Both the position numbers and the translations under genes were made by a program. Below, piece by piece: positions 27,371 through 37,340 of a stretch of 43,440 bases of DNA. Positions within the stretch are counted from its first letter, which is position 1, and every line of letters begins with the position of its first letter. The stretch is taken from the NCBI GenBank assembly GCA_018920255.1, contig JAHLMR010000003.1, positions 1-43,440 on the forward strand. Reading direction: 5' to 3'. The notes below the pieces were generated by a model. The model was not told the origin of the DNA, searched no databases, and was given only the letters and a program-made list of their open reading frames with translations. This stretch comes from Candidatus Aenigmatarchaeota archaeon. Its GTDB lineage: Archaea > Aenigmatarchaeota > Aenigmatarchaeia > Aenigmatarchaeales > JAHLMR01.

Positions 27371-28516
27371 ATGTTAAAGAATAATTCAAAATCTATAAAA
27401 CTTTTAGCTTTATCTGCTTTATTAAATGATTTAGGTTCAGATGCTATAAAACCATTTTGGCCATTTTTTGTTACAAGTATTATAGGTGCACCAGCAACAA
27501 TTTTAGGAATTTTAGATGGTTTTGGAGAAGCAATATCTTATGGTATAAGATGGCCTGCAGGATGGTTTTCTGATAAATATAAAAAAAGAAAAATATTAGT
27601 TTGGTTAGGTTATTTACTTGCTGGAATTTCAAGAATAGGTTATTCAATATCTTCAAATGTTTCACAATTATTTCTATTTAAGGCAATGGATAGAATGGGA
27701 AAATTAAGAGATCCACCAAGAGATGCATTGTTATCAAGTTATATAAATAAAAAAGAAAGAGGAAAAGCATTTGGAATATTAACAGCAGCTGATAACTTTG
27801 GAGCAATGCTTGCTCCTTTATTTGGCTTATTAGTTTTTTCTATTTTAAGTTATAGAGGTTTATTTTTTGTTGCTGCATTCCCTAGTCTAGTAGGTTCAAT
27901 TTTAATTTTATATTTTATAAAAGAAAAAAATAAAAAATTAAAAAACATTAAAAAAGTTAAAGTTAAGCTAACAGGAAATTTTAAGAGATTTGTTTTTTCC
28001 ACAATAATATTTGCTTTAAGTTGGATTTCTATTTCTTTTGCTATTTTATATTCAAATGAAAAGGGCATTGATACAATTTATACGCCATTTTTATTATTTG
28101 TTTATTCAGGTGGTGCTGTTATAGGAAGTTATGTTTTTGGAAAACTTTCAGATAATATCGGAAGAAAAAACAGCTTATTTTTATCTTATTTATTACATAT
28201 AATAACTTTATTTGCTTTCTTTAGTATTTATGAAATTAGTGTTTCATATTTTATATTTCTTATTTTGTTTGCAATTTGTGGAGTAGTTTTTGGTTCAATT
28301 ACTACATTACAATCAGCATTTGTCATTGATTTAATAAAAAAAGAAAGAAGAGCAGAAGCAAGCGGAATTTTTAGTACATTTTTTGGTATTTCATCATTTT
28401 TTGCTTCTTCTTTAGCAGGTCTTTTCTGGGATTTATTTTCTCCCCAAATTACGTTTGGAATCGCTGGATTTTTTGGATTTTTAGGTTTAATTTTATTTAG
28501 TTTATTAGTTAAATAG
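27371..28516 (+). CDS. MFS transporter
   Basis: About 12 hydrophobic helices; GWFSDKYKKRKILVWLGY and GKLSDNIGRKNSLFLSY. Confidence 0.82.
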   Translation: MLKNNSKSIKLLALSALLNDLGSDAIKPFWPFFVTSIIGAPATILGILDGFGEAISYGIRWPAGWFSDKYKKRKILVWLGYLLAGISRIGYSISSNVSQLFLFKAMDRMGKLRDPPRDALLSSYINKKERGKAFGILTAADNFGAMLAPLFGLLVFSILSYRGLFFVAAFPSLVGSILILYFIKEKNKKLKNIKKVKVKLTGNFKRFVFSTIIFALSWISISFAILYSNEKGIDTIYTPFLLFVYSGGAVIGSYVFGKLSDNIGRKNSLFLSYLLHIITLFAFFSIYEISVSYFIFLILFAICGVVFGSITTLQSAFVIDLIKKERRAEASGIFSTFFGISSFFASSLAGLFWDLFSPQITFGIAGFFGFLGLILFSLLVK

Positions 28517-28558
28517 AAATCTTTAAATATTATTTTATTTTAATATTTGAAGATTTAA

Positions 28559-28894
28559 ATGCCAGAGTTTTGTAAATGTGGTGGGCTATTAGTTCCAACA
28601 AAAAAAGGTAAAAAAATAATATTAGTGTGCAGAAAATGCAATAAAAAAATAACAAAATTTAAGAAATCAAGTGAAAAAATATTTGAAACAGAAATAAAAA
28701 AAATACAACCAGTAATAGTAGTTGAAAAAAAGAAACAAATAGAGGACGTTTTGCCAAAAATAAATATTGAATGCCCAAAATGTAAAAATAAAGAGGCTTA
28801 TTGGTGGGTTCAACAAGCAAGTGTTGAGGAAGAAAAAAATATTAGATTCTATAAATGCACTAAATGCAAGTACACCTGGAGAGAAGAAGAATAA
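28559..28894 (+). CDS. TFS paralog with altered acidic hairpin
   Basis: MPEFCKCGGLLVPTKK...CRKC; CPKCKNKEAYWWVQQASVEEEKNIRFYKCTKCKYTWREEE. Confidence 0.8.
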   Translation: MPEFCKCGGLLVPTKKGKKIILVCRKCNKKITKFKKSSEKIFETEIKKIQPVIVVEKKKQIEDVLPKINIECPKCKNKEAYWWVQQASVEEEKNIRFYKCTKCKYTWREEE

Positions 28895-28967
28895 TATTTC
28901 TTATTCTGTTAACCGAAAGATTTAAATAGTATTGAATATATATTTATTATTAAGAGGTGGTAAATTT

Positions 28968-29576
28968 ATGAAAGATGTAAAAATACAGCCACATAAAGTA
29001 GATGAATGGATTAGTAGTATACCAGAAAAAAGAGAAATTTATATTCCATTTAATGGATATGTAAAAGATCCTGTAGAAGTTTATTTAAAAGAAGATGAAA
29101 AAAAATTTATATCAATTGATCCTAATTCTGAATTAAATAGATTATATTCCGGAAAGATTCGTTCTCCAATGAATGGAGATTGTTATGCTTTTTTTAGTTC
29201 AAATGAATTAAATAATGAAATAAAAAAATTATATAAAGAAGTATATAATTTATTATCCTCAGCTGAAAAATTAAATAGTTATGCTAGTGAAGTTTTAGCT
29301 TCAGAACAAGTGTGGAATATAACAAATCCAATAAAGAACCTTGAAATTGAAATATATAACAAAACCCACAGTGACATGTTTCAAAACCCTCAAATAGCAT
29401 ATTATGTATTAAGAGAAGGTAAAGTATCAAAAAGATTTACAGGTATTCCTACAAATTGTTCTTTAGTAAATGAAGGTATATTTTGTGTTGTAGTTCCAGA
29501 AAAAATCGAAAATCATGTAAAGGGAGCAAATATTTATTATAATTCAAAACTAGTTGAAGTATTGGGCAACATATAA
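28968..29576 (+). CDS. Hypothetical protein
   Basis: AGAGGTGG upstream of ATG 28968; MKDVKIQPHKVDEWISSIPEKREIYIPFNG. Confidence 0.65.
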   Translation: MKDVKIQPHKVDEWISSIPEKREIYIPFNGYVKDPVEVYLKEDEKKFISIDPNSELNRLYSGKIRSPMNGDCYAFFSSNELNNEIKKLYKEVYNLLSSAEKLNSYASEVLASEQVWNITNPIKNLEIEIYNKTHSDMFQNPQIAYYVLREGKVSKRFTGIPTNCSLVNEGIFCVVVPEKIENHVKGANIYYNSKLVEVLGNI

Positions 29577-29600
29577 AATCAATAATTCCCCTTTTTCTAA

Positions 29601-30215
29601 TTAAGCCCTACCTAAGCTCTCTCCTAAAACAATTCCTGTTGCAATAAGATGAGCAACTCTAACTGGTTCTGGAATAAATGCGCGTGTTGAAGAAAGTTTA
29701 ATAATTTTTTCTGCAATATCGTTCGTACATCCATAAAATTGATAAAAAACTTTTCCATATCTTTTATCTTTAAGAGGTTTTACTTTAGTTAAATAAACAT
29801 CTCCTGCAGCTTTTACACATTCCATACCTTTTTCATATTTATTAATTTTAGCTAATGCTTTTAAAAAATAATCAAAATTTGGTTTTTTTCTATTAATAAC
29901 AATTACAGGTAATTTTGTTTTTTCTGAAATATTTTTTATATTTACAATATTAAATCCTGCAAACGTTATTCCATCTAACATTAATACTCTAAGCTGTCCT
30001 TTATGTTTTGTTTCATTAGTCATTTTTATTATTTTTTCTTCTGCATCATTCCCATCAATTTCAATTTCTTCCTTTAAAACTCCGTCAATAAATTCTCCAC
30101 CGCGAAAAATAACTCCAATTAAAATATCTTTACCCTTTCTTTTAAATTCAAAAGGACCATCATCGATTGCAAGAATTCTTATTTCAGGCTTTATTGTTTT
30201 TAAAATAAAAATCAC
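29601..30215 (-). CDS. DUF99 family protein
   Basis: IRILAIDDGPFEFKRKGKDILIGVIFRGGEFIDGVL...VLMLDGITFAGFNIV; GTG start adjoining rpoL stop. Confidence 0.85.
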   Translation of the reverse strand: MIFILKTIKPEIRILAIDDGPFEFKRKGKDILIGVIFRGGEFIDGVLKEEIEIDGNDAEEKIIKMTNETKHKGQLRVLMLDGITFAGFNIVNIKNISEKTKLPVIVINRKKPNFDYFLKALAKINKYEKGMECVKAAGDVYLTKVKPLKDKRYGKVFYQFYGCTNDIAEKIIKLSSTRAFIPEPVRVAHLIATGIVLGESLGRA

Positions 30216-30479
30216 TTATTCTACTTGTTTATTAAATTCTGATTTAAATTCATCACATTGTGCAATAATTCTTTCGCATGCATTGCGTATTAAATTTCTA
30301 GGATTTTTTCCAATAACTAATAATTCAGGTTCTGCTAAAAAAGGATGTTCTTGATTTGCAGCAGCATCTCCACCTTCTTCCCGAATTGCTTTTGCAAGTA
30401 AAAAAGGAAATGTTAATGTTGCACCAGATATTCTTAATTTTAGCTTTTCTTTATCTTCCTCTAAAATTGTAATATTCAT
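30216..30479 (-). CDS. rpoL: RNA polymerase subunit L (Rpo11)
   Basis: LRISGATLTFPFLLAKAIREEGGDAAANQEHPFLAEPELLVIGKNPRNLIRNACERI. Confidence 0.88.
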   Translation of the reverse strand: MNITILEEDKEKLKLRISGATLTFPFLLAKAIREEGGDAAANQEHPFLAEPELLVIGKNPRNLIRNACERIIAQCDEFKSEFNKQVE

Positions 30480-30523
30480 TTAATCACCAAAAAAATATAT
30501 GTATAGAAGATATTTAAATTTTT

Positions 30524-31384
30524 TTAAAGCTCTAATTCATCTAAATTTATAATTGGTTTTTTAAATTGTATAGCATCTTCTATTGCAATTCTTGGGCATG
30601 CTGTATTTATTAAACATTCTATTTTTTCAGGTATTTTTTCAGGCTTTATTTCATTCATAGCTAAAATATATGCTTCTTTTCCAGATTCCTTTAATTTCTT
30701 TAAAATTTCTTTTGCTTTTTTGATATTGTTTTGACCTATTTTAGTTGAAACTATAATTCCAAAAACCTTTGCATCTTTAGAAAGTGATTTTGCAATTATT
30801 CTTTGTTTTTTAATTTTTTCTGTAATATCAGATAAATCTTCTAATTTTCCAGTTTCAACATTTAAACAAAATACAGGTTTATTTATTTTAATAGAAACTC
30901 CTAAAGGATGAAATTTTCCAGAGCCAATAAAAAGATAGCAATCAACAGCATTTTTTATTTCTTCTGCTGCTTCTATATTACATCCTAAAATTTGTCCAGG
31001 ATAAAGATTTTTAGATTTTCCAATAAAAACATTTTTTTCATTTTCTTCTAAACATTTTTTTATATCATTAAGATAATCTAAAAACTGGACAGAAGTTAAC
31101 AGTCCAATGTTTTTATAATTTTTAATTAAATGTAAATTTTTCTTAAGTAAGGATATTATTTCTATTTTTTCTCTCATTTCAAGATATTTTACTTTTATTT
31201 TAGTATTAACAATTTTAGAATGTCCTAAATGTATTATTTCATTACAACCTAAAGTTTTTGCTTCATATTCTGGAATATCACATGCACCATAACATGGTTC
31301 ACACCAAATTATTTCAACATCTTCTTTTTTTGCAAATTCAAGTACTTTTTTCTTAAATCCTTCTGGAAATTGAAGTAATTTCAT
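30524..31384 (-). CDS. dph2: Diphthamide biosynthesis radical enzyme
   Basis: CEPCYGACDIPEYEAKTLGCNEIIHLGHS; LINTACPRIAIEDA. Confidence 0.87.
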   Translation of the reverse strand: MKLLQFPEGFKKKVLEFAKKEDVEIIWCEPCYGACDIPEYEAKTLGCNEIIHLGHSKIVNTKIKVKYLEMREKIEIISLLKKNLHLIKNYKNIGLLTSVQFLDYLNDIKKCLEENEKNVFIGKSKNLYPGQILGCNIEAAEEIKNAVDCYLFIGSGKFHPLGVSIKINKPVFCLNVETGKLEDLSDITEKIKKQRIIAKSLSKDAKVFGIIVSTKIGQNNIKKAKEILKKLKESGKEAYILAMNEIKPEKIPEKIECLINTACPRIAIEDAIQFKKPIINLDELEL

Positions 31385-31388
31385 TTAA

Positions 31389-31787
31389 TCATCCTAAATA
31401 ATTAAAAATTTTTTCACATTTTGATTTATAAATACAACTTTCACATTTTTCTTCATGTTTAGGCATTTTATCAACTTTTAATTTACCTTCATTATATAAC
31501 CTTTCATTTAACGTTAAGTTATTGTTATACATACTAAATGAATAATTACATTCACCTAATCTAAATTCGCATTTTGTTATTTTTCCACTCGGATATTTTT
31601 TTAATAATTCATTAAATTCAGATTTATTTTTAATATTTTTTTTAGCAAATCTTTTATTATTTTCTTCTTCAATCTTTTCTTCTATTGTTATTGAAATATT
31701 AAAATTATTGTTAATATTACACTTTAATTCTGGAAATAAATTTTCTATAATTTCATTTAAATTTTTTGAGTTTAGATATTTTTTCAT
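31389..31787 (-). CDS. Hypothetical Cys-cluster protein
   Basis: TKCEFRLGEC...EEKCESCIYKSKCEKIFNYLG. Confidence 0.55.
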   Translation of the reverse strand: MKKYLNSKNLNEIIENLFPELKCNINNNFNISITIEEKIEEENNKRFAKKNIKNKSEFNELLKKYPSGKITKCEFRLGECNYSFSMYNNNLTLNERLYNEGKLKVDKMPKHEEKCESCIYKSKCEKIFNYLG

Positions 31788-31820
31788 AAATTACTTTAAT
31801 AAAGAAAAGAATTTAAAATT

Positions 31821-32564
31821 TTATTTTATAAATTCATGTAAAAAATTTAACCAATTAAAAACTTCAAGCATCATTAAAATTTTCCAAACAAACGGTATTA
31901 ATATAAGAATAGCAAGAATTAATAAAAGAGATTTTAATCCTCCAGCAGCACCCTCTTCTTTAAAACCAAATAAAATTCCAATAAAAATTCCACCAATATG
32001 CGCAATATATGCTATTTCAGATTTTATTCCAGTAGAAATCACAATAATAAAATTCATTACATTATAAAAAGAATATAATAATGCAACTAAAATTACAGGC
32101 ACTGGTATTATATATGGAAAAGAAATAAATTCAAGTGGTTTAATAAGCATAGCTGTGCCAAGCAATCCAAAAATACCAGCAGATGCTCCTATTGTAGGAA
32201 CATTCCAAGGCATAAATCTAAAATATTGGGCAGCTAAAACTGTAATATTTCCAAAAATAGCAGATAAAATAAATATTAATAAAAATTTCTTTTTTCCAAG
32301 ATTTTCTTCTATAATATTTCCAAAGAAAAATAACGCTATCATATTAAAAATAAAATGATCTAACCCCCCATGAAGAAAAATATTAGTAAATATTGTCCAC
32401 CATTTTCCACTTAAAAAAGAATATCCACTAAAACCATAATTTATAAAAAATAATTCTAATGCATAACTGCCTTTTGTATATACAATATAAATTTCATAGA
32501 TAAAAACAAGGGTAAATATAATTATTAATGTTAAAGTTAAAGAGATTTTAATATTTGGTAACAT
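31821..32564 (-). CDS. Rhomboid-family intramembrane serine protease
   Basis: FLHGGLDHFIFNMIALFFFG, GASAGIFGLLG, AYIAHIGGIFIGILFGF. Confidence 0.87.
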   Translation of the reverse strand: MLPNIKISLTLTLIIIFTLVFIYEIYIVYTKGSYALELFFINYGFSGYSFLSGKWWTIFTNIFLHGGLDHFIFNMIALFFFGNIIEENLGKKKFLLIFILSAIFGNITVLAAQYFRFMPWNVPTIGASAGIFGLLGTAMLIKPLEFISFPYIIPVPVILVALLYSFYNVMNFIIVISTGIKSEIAYIAHIGGIFIGILFGFKEEGAAGGLKSLLLILAILILIPFVWKILMMLEVFNWLNFLHEFIK

Positions 32565-32570
32565 ATATAT

Positions 32571-32595
32571 AATTTAAATTTTTAAAATTTAAATT
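32571..32595. promoter_or_regulatory. Palindromic AT-rich element in divergent promoter
   Basis: AATTTAAATTTTTAAAATTTAAATT: 12-nt perfect arms around one base. Confidence 0.5.
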
Positions 32596-32605
32596 AGGTG
32601 TTTGC

Positions 32606-34471
32606 TTGCCAGATATGAGATTTTTTCCATATACTCCAAGAAAATATCAAGAAAAAGTTATAGAATTAATTCAAAGAGAAATTGAAGGAAATAAAAATAT
32701 TTGTATCCATGCAACCAGCGGTTTTGGAAAAACAATATCAATTCTTTCTGCTCTTCTTCCTTATGTTGAGAGTTCTGGAATTAGAATAATTTGGGCAGTA
32801 AAAACAGGAAATCAAACAGACAGACCAATTGAAGAATTAAAAATTATTAATAAGAAATGTGCATCAGGTTTTTTTGGTTTTTCTTTTAGAGGAAAAAAAG
32901 ATATGTGTTTATTAGGAAAAAAATATGGAAAAAATCTTACTTATGATGATATTCATTATATTTGTAAACACATGCAAGGAGAATGTAAATATGCAAAAAA
33001 TATTAATAAATTTAAAGAAATAGAAGAAAAAATTTTAAAACAACCTTTATGTTATTCAGAAATATTAAAAATTTGTAAAAAATATAATATATGTCCATAT
33101 AAAATTCAATACATAATTTCAGAGTTTGCTGATATAATTAGTGCAAACTATAATTATATTTTAAATGATTTTGAAATGTTACCCATAACAGATGACAGAC
33201 CTAAAATTTTAGTTGTTGATGAAGCTCATAATCTTCAAAATATTAATATTAAATCTTTTATAATTTCTTATAAAACTTTAAAAAAAGCATTTGGAGAATT
33301 AGAAGATTTTTTTGAAAATAAAAACAAAAAGATTTTTAATTTTTTAAAAGAATTTGAAGAATACATTAATTCTATTTCAAATAAATTTGAAGAAGAAATA
33401 GAAATTAATAAACAGGAAATATTAACATTATGCAACAATGAAATCTTAGAAGAATTAAAAGAATATGGTATGGCTGTGAGAGCAGAAAGATTAAGATCTG
33501 GTAAACCGCCAAGATCATCTATATACAGATTATATTTATTTTTCTCAGCGATATTAGCTTCAATAAACCAAGATGGAATAGTATTAATTGCGTTTAAAGA
33601 TAAGGGAAAAGAAAACAAACAACAAATTTATTTTGAAATATTCGACATGAGAGCAGAAGAGGTTTTAAAGGAAAAATGGAAAAATTATAATGCAAGAATA
33701 TTTTGTTCAGGTACTTTAACTCCAATAGATGCTTTTGCAGATATATGCGGATTAGAAAATTACAGTTCATGTCAAATACCTTCTATTTATACCTCAAAAA
33801 ATATTCTTCCTTTAATTACAAATGGTTTAACAACAAAAGGAGCAGAATTAGAAGAAAAAATGAAAAAAGCATATGTTGAAAATATATTAAAATTTGTTAA
33901 AAATTTACAAACAAACATTGCAATATTTTGTGCAAGTTATAGAATTCAAAATAATTTAATAGAAGAAGGATTAGTTGAAAGAATTAATGAATTAAATAGA
34001 GAAGTTTTTGTTGAAGAGAGTAAAATATCAGGAATAGAAGGAAGAGAGATCCTAATTAAATTTAAGAAAAAAAGTAAAGATAAAAATAAAGCAGTTTTAA
34101 TAGCTCCACTTGGAGGAAGATTTGGAGAAGGAGTAGATTTTCCTAATGGTGAATTAGGTGGAATATATATTGTAGGTATACCGTTTGATAAGATTTGTGC
34201 AAGAACAAATGCATATTTAAATTATTATAAATCACTTTATGGTCCATCTTTAGGAAGATATTATGGCTATATTCTTCCTGCATTAAAAAAAGCATCTCAG
34301 GCTATTGGAAGAGGCTTAAGAAGCGAAAATGATAGATGTATTGTAATTTTAGGAGATCAAAGATTTGCAGAACCAAGATTTTTTAAACTTCTTCCTGATT
34401 ATGTAAGATATAATGCTAAAATAATTAATTATGAAGAAATAGATAAAAATATAGAAGAATTTAAATTATGA
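32606..34471 (+). CDS. XPD/Rad3-family Fe-S helicase
   Basis: Motif I ATSGFGKTISIL, DEAH, motif VI QAIGRGLRSENDR; Cys in DMC, YIC, GEC, NICPYKI. TTG 32606 or ATG 32615 start. Confidence 0.85.
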   Translation: MPDMRFFPYTPRKYQEKVIELIQREIEGNKNICIHATSGFGKTISILSALLPYVESSGIRIIWAVKTGNQTDRPIEELKIINKKCASGFFGFSFRGKKDMCLLGKKYGKNLTYDDIHYICKHMQGECKYAKNINKFKEIEEKILKQPLCYSEILKICKKYNICPYKIQYIISEFADIISANYNYILNDFEMLPITDDRPKILVVDEAHNLQNINIKSFIISYKTLKKAFGELEDFFENKNKKIFNFLKEFEEYINSISNKFEEEIEINKQEILTLCNNEILEELKEYGMAVRAERLRSGKPPRSSIYRLYLFFSAILASINQDGIVLIAFKDKGKENKQQIYFEIFDMRAEEVLKEKWKNYNARIFCSGTLTPIDAFADICGLENYSSCQIPSIYTSKNILPLITNGLTTKGAELEEKMKKAYVENILKFVKNLQTNIAIFCASYRIQNNLIEEGLVERINELNREVFVEESKISGIEGREILIKFKKKSKDKNKAVLIAPLGGRFGEGVDFPNGELGGIYIVGIPFDKICARTNAYLNYYKSLYGPSLGRYYGYILPALKKASQAIGRGLRSENDRCIVILGDQRFAEPRFFKLLPDYVRYNAKIINYEEIDKNIEEFKL

Positions 34472-35677
34472 TAATTTTGAAATTTCTTTTAATGTTTTAA
34501 TAAATATTTCAACCTCTTCTTCAGTGTTATAAAAATATAAAGATGCTCTACAAGTTCCATTTGCACGTTTAATTAAATTTGTATGTAGCGGCATTGCACA
34601 ATGATGCCCGCTTCTTACTGCAATATTAGATAAGTTATTTAATAATCCAGCAACATCATGTGGATGCATATTTTTAAAATTAAATGGTATTACTCCAGTT
34701 CTGTTTTCAATATTTTTTGGTCCATAAATTTCTAAATTTGGTATATCATTCATTTTTTCAATAATATTTTTTGTAAGTTTTCTTTCATAATTTTCTATGT
34801 TTTTCATTCCAATTTTTTTAAGATATTTTATAGCTTCACCAGTACCAATTACTCCAGCAATATTTGGTGTTCCCGCTTCCCATTTATCAGGAAGTTTTGT
34901 AAAGAAATAATCATCTAATGTAACTTTTGTAATAATTCCACCACCTAATAATGCGGGTTCAAGTTTTTCTCCAAGTTCCTTTTTCATATATAATATTCCA
35001 ATTCCTGTTGGGCCACAAAATTTATGAGCAGAGCAAGAAAAAAAGTCGCATCCAATTTTTTTAACATCAATTTCCATGTGCGGTGTGCTTTGTGCTCCAT
35101 CTATATGAACAAGAGCATTATACCCCTTTGCAATTTTACATATTTTTTCAACAGGAGTTATAGAACCTAAAACATTAGATACATGAATTATTGTAACTAA
35201 TTTTGCATCTTTACATGCTTTTTCAAAATCATCTAAATTAAAAATACCTTCTTCATTAGGCCTTATAATTTCTAATTCTATTCCATATAATTTTTTTAAT
35301 CTTAACCAAGGTAAAAAATTGCTATGATGTTCTAACAATGTTGTTACTATTTTATCTCCTTTTTTTAAATATCCTGAAAAATAAAGAGAAAATGCAAGTT
35401 GATTAATAGATTCTGTTGTATTTTTTGTTATAAAAATTTCTTCTGATTTTGCATTTAAAAACCTTGCTATTTCATTATGAGCTTCCTCATATTTTTTAGA
35501 AGCAATTTCAGATAGTTTATGTATCCCTCTATGTATATTTGCACGATATTTTTCATAATATTCATTCATTGCAAAAATTACTTGATTTGGTGTTAATGTT
35601 GTTGCAGCATTATCAAAATAAATGACATTTGTATTTTTTAATACTGGAAAATCTTTTCTTATTACTTTAACATCCAT
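34466..35677 (-). CDS. SufS-like cysteine desulfurase
   Basis: IYFDNAATTLTPNQV, CSAHKFCGPTGIGILYMKKE, VRSGHHCAMPLH. Confidence 0.88.
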   Translation of the reverse strand: MDVKVIRKDFPVLKNTNVIYFDNAATTLTPNQVIFAMNEYYEKYRANIHRGIHKLSEIASKKYEEAHNEIARFLNAKSEEIFITKNTTESINQLAFSLYFSGYLKKGDKIVTTLLEHHSNFLPWLRLKKLYGIELEIIRPNEEGIFNLDDFEKACKDAKLVTIIHVSNVLGSITPVEKICKIAKGYNALVHIDGAQSTPHMEIDVKKIGCDFFSCSAHKFCGPTGIGILYMKKELGEKLEPALLGGGIITKVTLDDYFFTKLPDKWEAGTPNIAGVIGTGEAIKYLKKIGMKNIENYERKLTKNIIEKMNDIPNLEIYGPKNIENRTGVIPFNFKNMHPHDVAGLLNNLSNIAVRSGHHCAMPLHTNLIKRANGTCRASLYFYNTEEEVEIFIKTLKEISKLS

Positions 35678-35731
35678 AAAATAAAAGTTACTTAAAGATA
35701 TTTAAAAATTATAAATATTTTAATAATTTAT

Positions 35732-35822
35732 GGGCCTGTGGCTTAGCTTGGATTAGAGCGGCTGGCTTCGGAATTTTGAAGAAACCAGCAGGTCGGGGGT
35801 TCAAATCCCTCCAGGCCCGCCA
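35732..35822 (+). tRNA. tRNA-Arg(UCG) with 12-nt canonical intron (35772-35783); CCA encoded
   Basis: GGGCCTG/CAGGCCC, GCTGG/CCAGC, spliced loop CTTCGGA; BHB helix CTTC/GAAG with bulges GG^A and AA^A. Confidence 0.92.
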
Positions 35823-35825
35823 TTT

Positions 35826-36530
35826 TTATCTTCCAAATCTTCTTTCTCTTTTTTCGAATTCTTTTAAAACTTGTATAAAATCTTCTTTTGTAATTTCCGG
35901 CCACATTTTATCTAAGAAAAATAATTCTGAATATGCAGATTGCCATAAAAGAAAATTTGAAATACGTTTTTCACCACCAGTTCTAATTATTATGTCTGGA
36001 TATGGAAGATTTCCAGTATAAAGAGCATTTCTTACAATTTCTTCATTTATATCCTTAATTTCTATTTTTCCACTTTTTACATCTTCAGAAACTTTTTTAA
36101 CAGCATCAGTTATTTCTTCTTGTCCTCCATATGCTATAGCAAAATTTAAAATATAATTTGAATAATTCTTTGTTTTTTCCATAATTTTTAAAAATAAATT
36201 TTGAAGGTCTTTTGGTAATAATTCAATTCTTCCAATAATATTTATTTTTACTTTTTCTTTATGTACACTATTGTTATTATCCAAAATTTTTTTAAATTGT
36301 TCTCTAAATTCATTTAATATAAATTCTAATTCATTTTTAGGTCTAGAAAATAAATTTTGTATTGAAAGTGTATATAAAGTTACAATTTTAATTTTAAATT
36401 CTTTACACCATTCTAAAACTTCTTGAAGCTTTTTAGCACCATATTCATGTCCTTTCCATGGTTCTAGCATGAGACGTTTAGCAAACCTTCTATTTCCATC
36501 CATTATTATTGCAATATGTTGTATTTGCAT
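35826..36530 (-). CDS. uppS: cis-prenyltransferase (undecaprenyl diphosphate synthase family)
   Basis: HIAIIMDGNRRFAKR, GHEYGAKKLQEVLEWC, PDIIIRTGGEKRISNFLLWQSAYSELFFLD. Confidence 0.9.
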   Translation of the reverse strand: MQIQHIAIIMDGNRRFAKRLMLEPWKGHEYGAKKLQEVLEWCKEFKIKIVTLYTLSIQNLFSRPKNELEFILNEFREQFKKILDNNNSVHKEKVKINIIGRIELLPKDLQNLFLKIMEKTKNYSNYILNFAIAYGGQEEITDAVKKVSEDVKSGKIEIKDINEEIVRNALYTGNLPYPDIIIRTGGEKRISNFLLWQSAYSELFFLDKMWPEITKEDFIQVLKEFEKRERRFGR

Positions 36531-36562
36531 AAATATCATTTAATTTTTTTATTTTTAAAATT

Positions 36563-37330
36563 TTATTTTTCTTTTAAAACTTCTTCTATAACAGCCCTAA
36601 ATTCTTCTTCTTCAGCAGTTAAGTTATTTTCTCTTTCAAATGCATTTCCAATTCTATAATATCTGCATCCAAATATATAGGTAGGTACTGTATATTCAGG
36701 ATTAAATTTTTTATATATTTCAATTTCAGAATTTGGTATATCTCCTTCTTTTGTTAAAGTAAGAAGATTATCCTTTGTATCTAAATCCCAATGATATGCA
36801 ACAATTAATCCTTTATCAACATATTCTTTTGCTATTTTATCAAATGCAGGACCAGCCCAAGTGCAGTGAGGACAAAAGGATGTTGAAAACATTCTTATTA
36901 TTGGCTTTCCGTTTTCTGTACAAATAGGGCCAGAGAAAATTTTAAATGATTTTATTTTACTAGTTTCATTTATTATACATGCTTCATTTGCAGAAAATGG
37001 GCAATTTTCTGGATGTTGTGGATCACATGTACCAAAAACAAAAAGATTATAAATTCCATAAACAGTATAAGCTCCTGTAACTATAAAAGTTATAGTAAAA
37101 ATCCATGCAAAAAGTTCAAAATGTTTAAATAAAATTTTTGCAATTTTTGGATATTTTGGAAGAATTTTAGAAACTAAAGCAGTTTTTATTTTTTCATCAA
37201 AAGATGATTCACATGGTCTTAATGTAATTTTATATGCTATACATTTAAAAGATTCTTTTGCATATTCTCTATATTTTGCAGAAAATATTCCTAAAACTGC
37301 AAATATAAAAAAACTAATTATACAAAGCAT
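36563..37330 (-). CDS. Membrane-anchored thioredoxin-fold protein
   Basis: TM segments plus MFSTSFCPHCTWAGPAFDKIAKEY. Confidence 0.7.
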   Translation of the reverse strand: MLCIISFFIFAVLGIFSAKYREYAKESFKCIAYKITLRPCESSFDEKIKTALVSKILPKYPKIAKILFKHFELFAWIFTITFIVTGAYTVYGIYNLFVFGTCDPQHPENCPFSANEACIINETSKIKSFKIFSGPICTENGKPIIRMFSTSFCPHCTWAGPAFDKIAKEYVDKGLIVAYHWDLDTKDNLLTLTKEGDIPNSEIEIYKKFNPEYTVPTYIFGCRYYRIGNAFERENNLTAEEEEFRAVIEEVLKEK

Positions 37331-37340
37331 TAAAAATCAC

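Noticed and set aside
35776-36021. 81-aa ORF starting in tRNA-Arg
   Set aside because: Overlaps the tRNA and is antisense to uppS.
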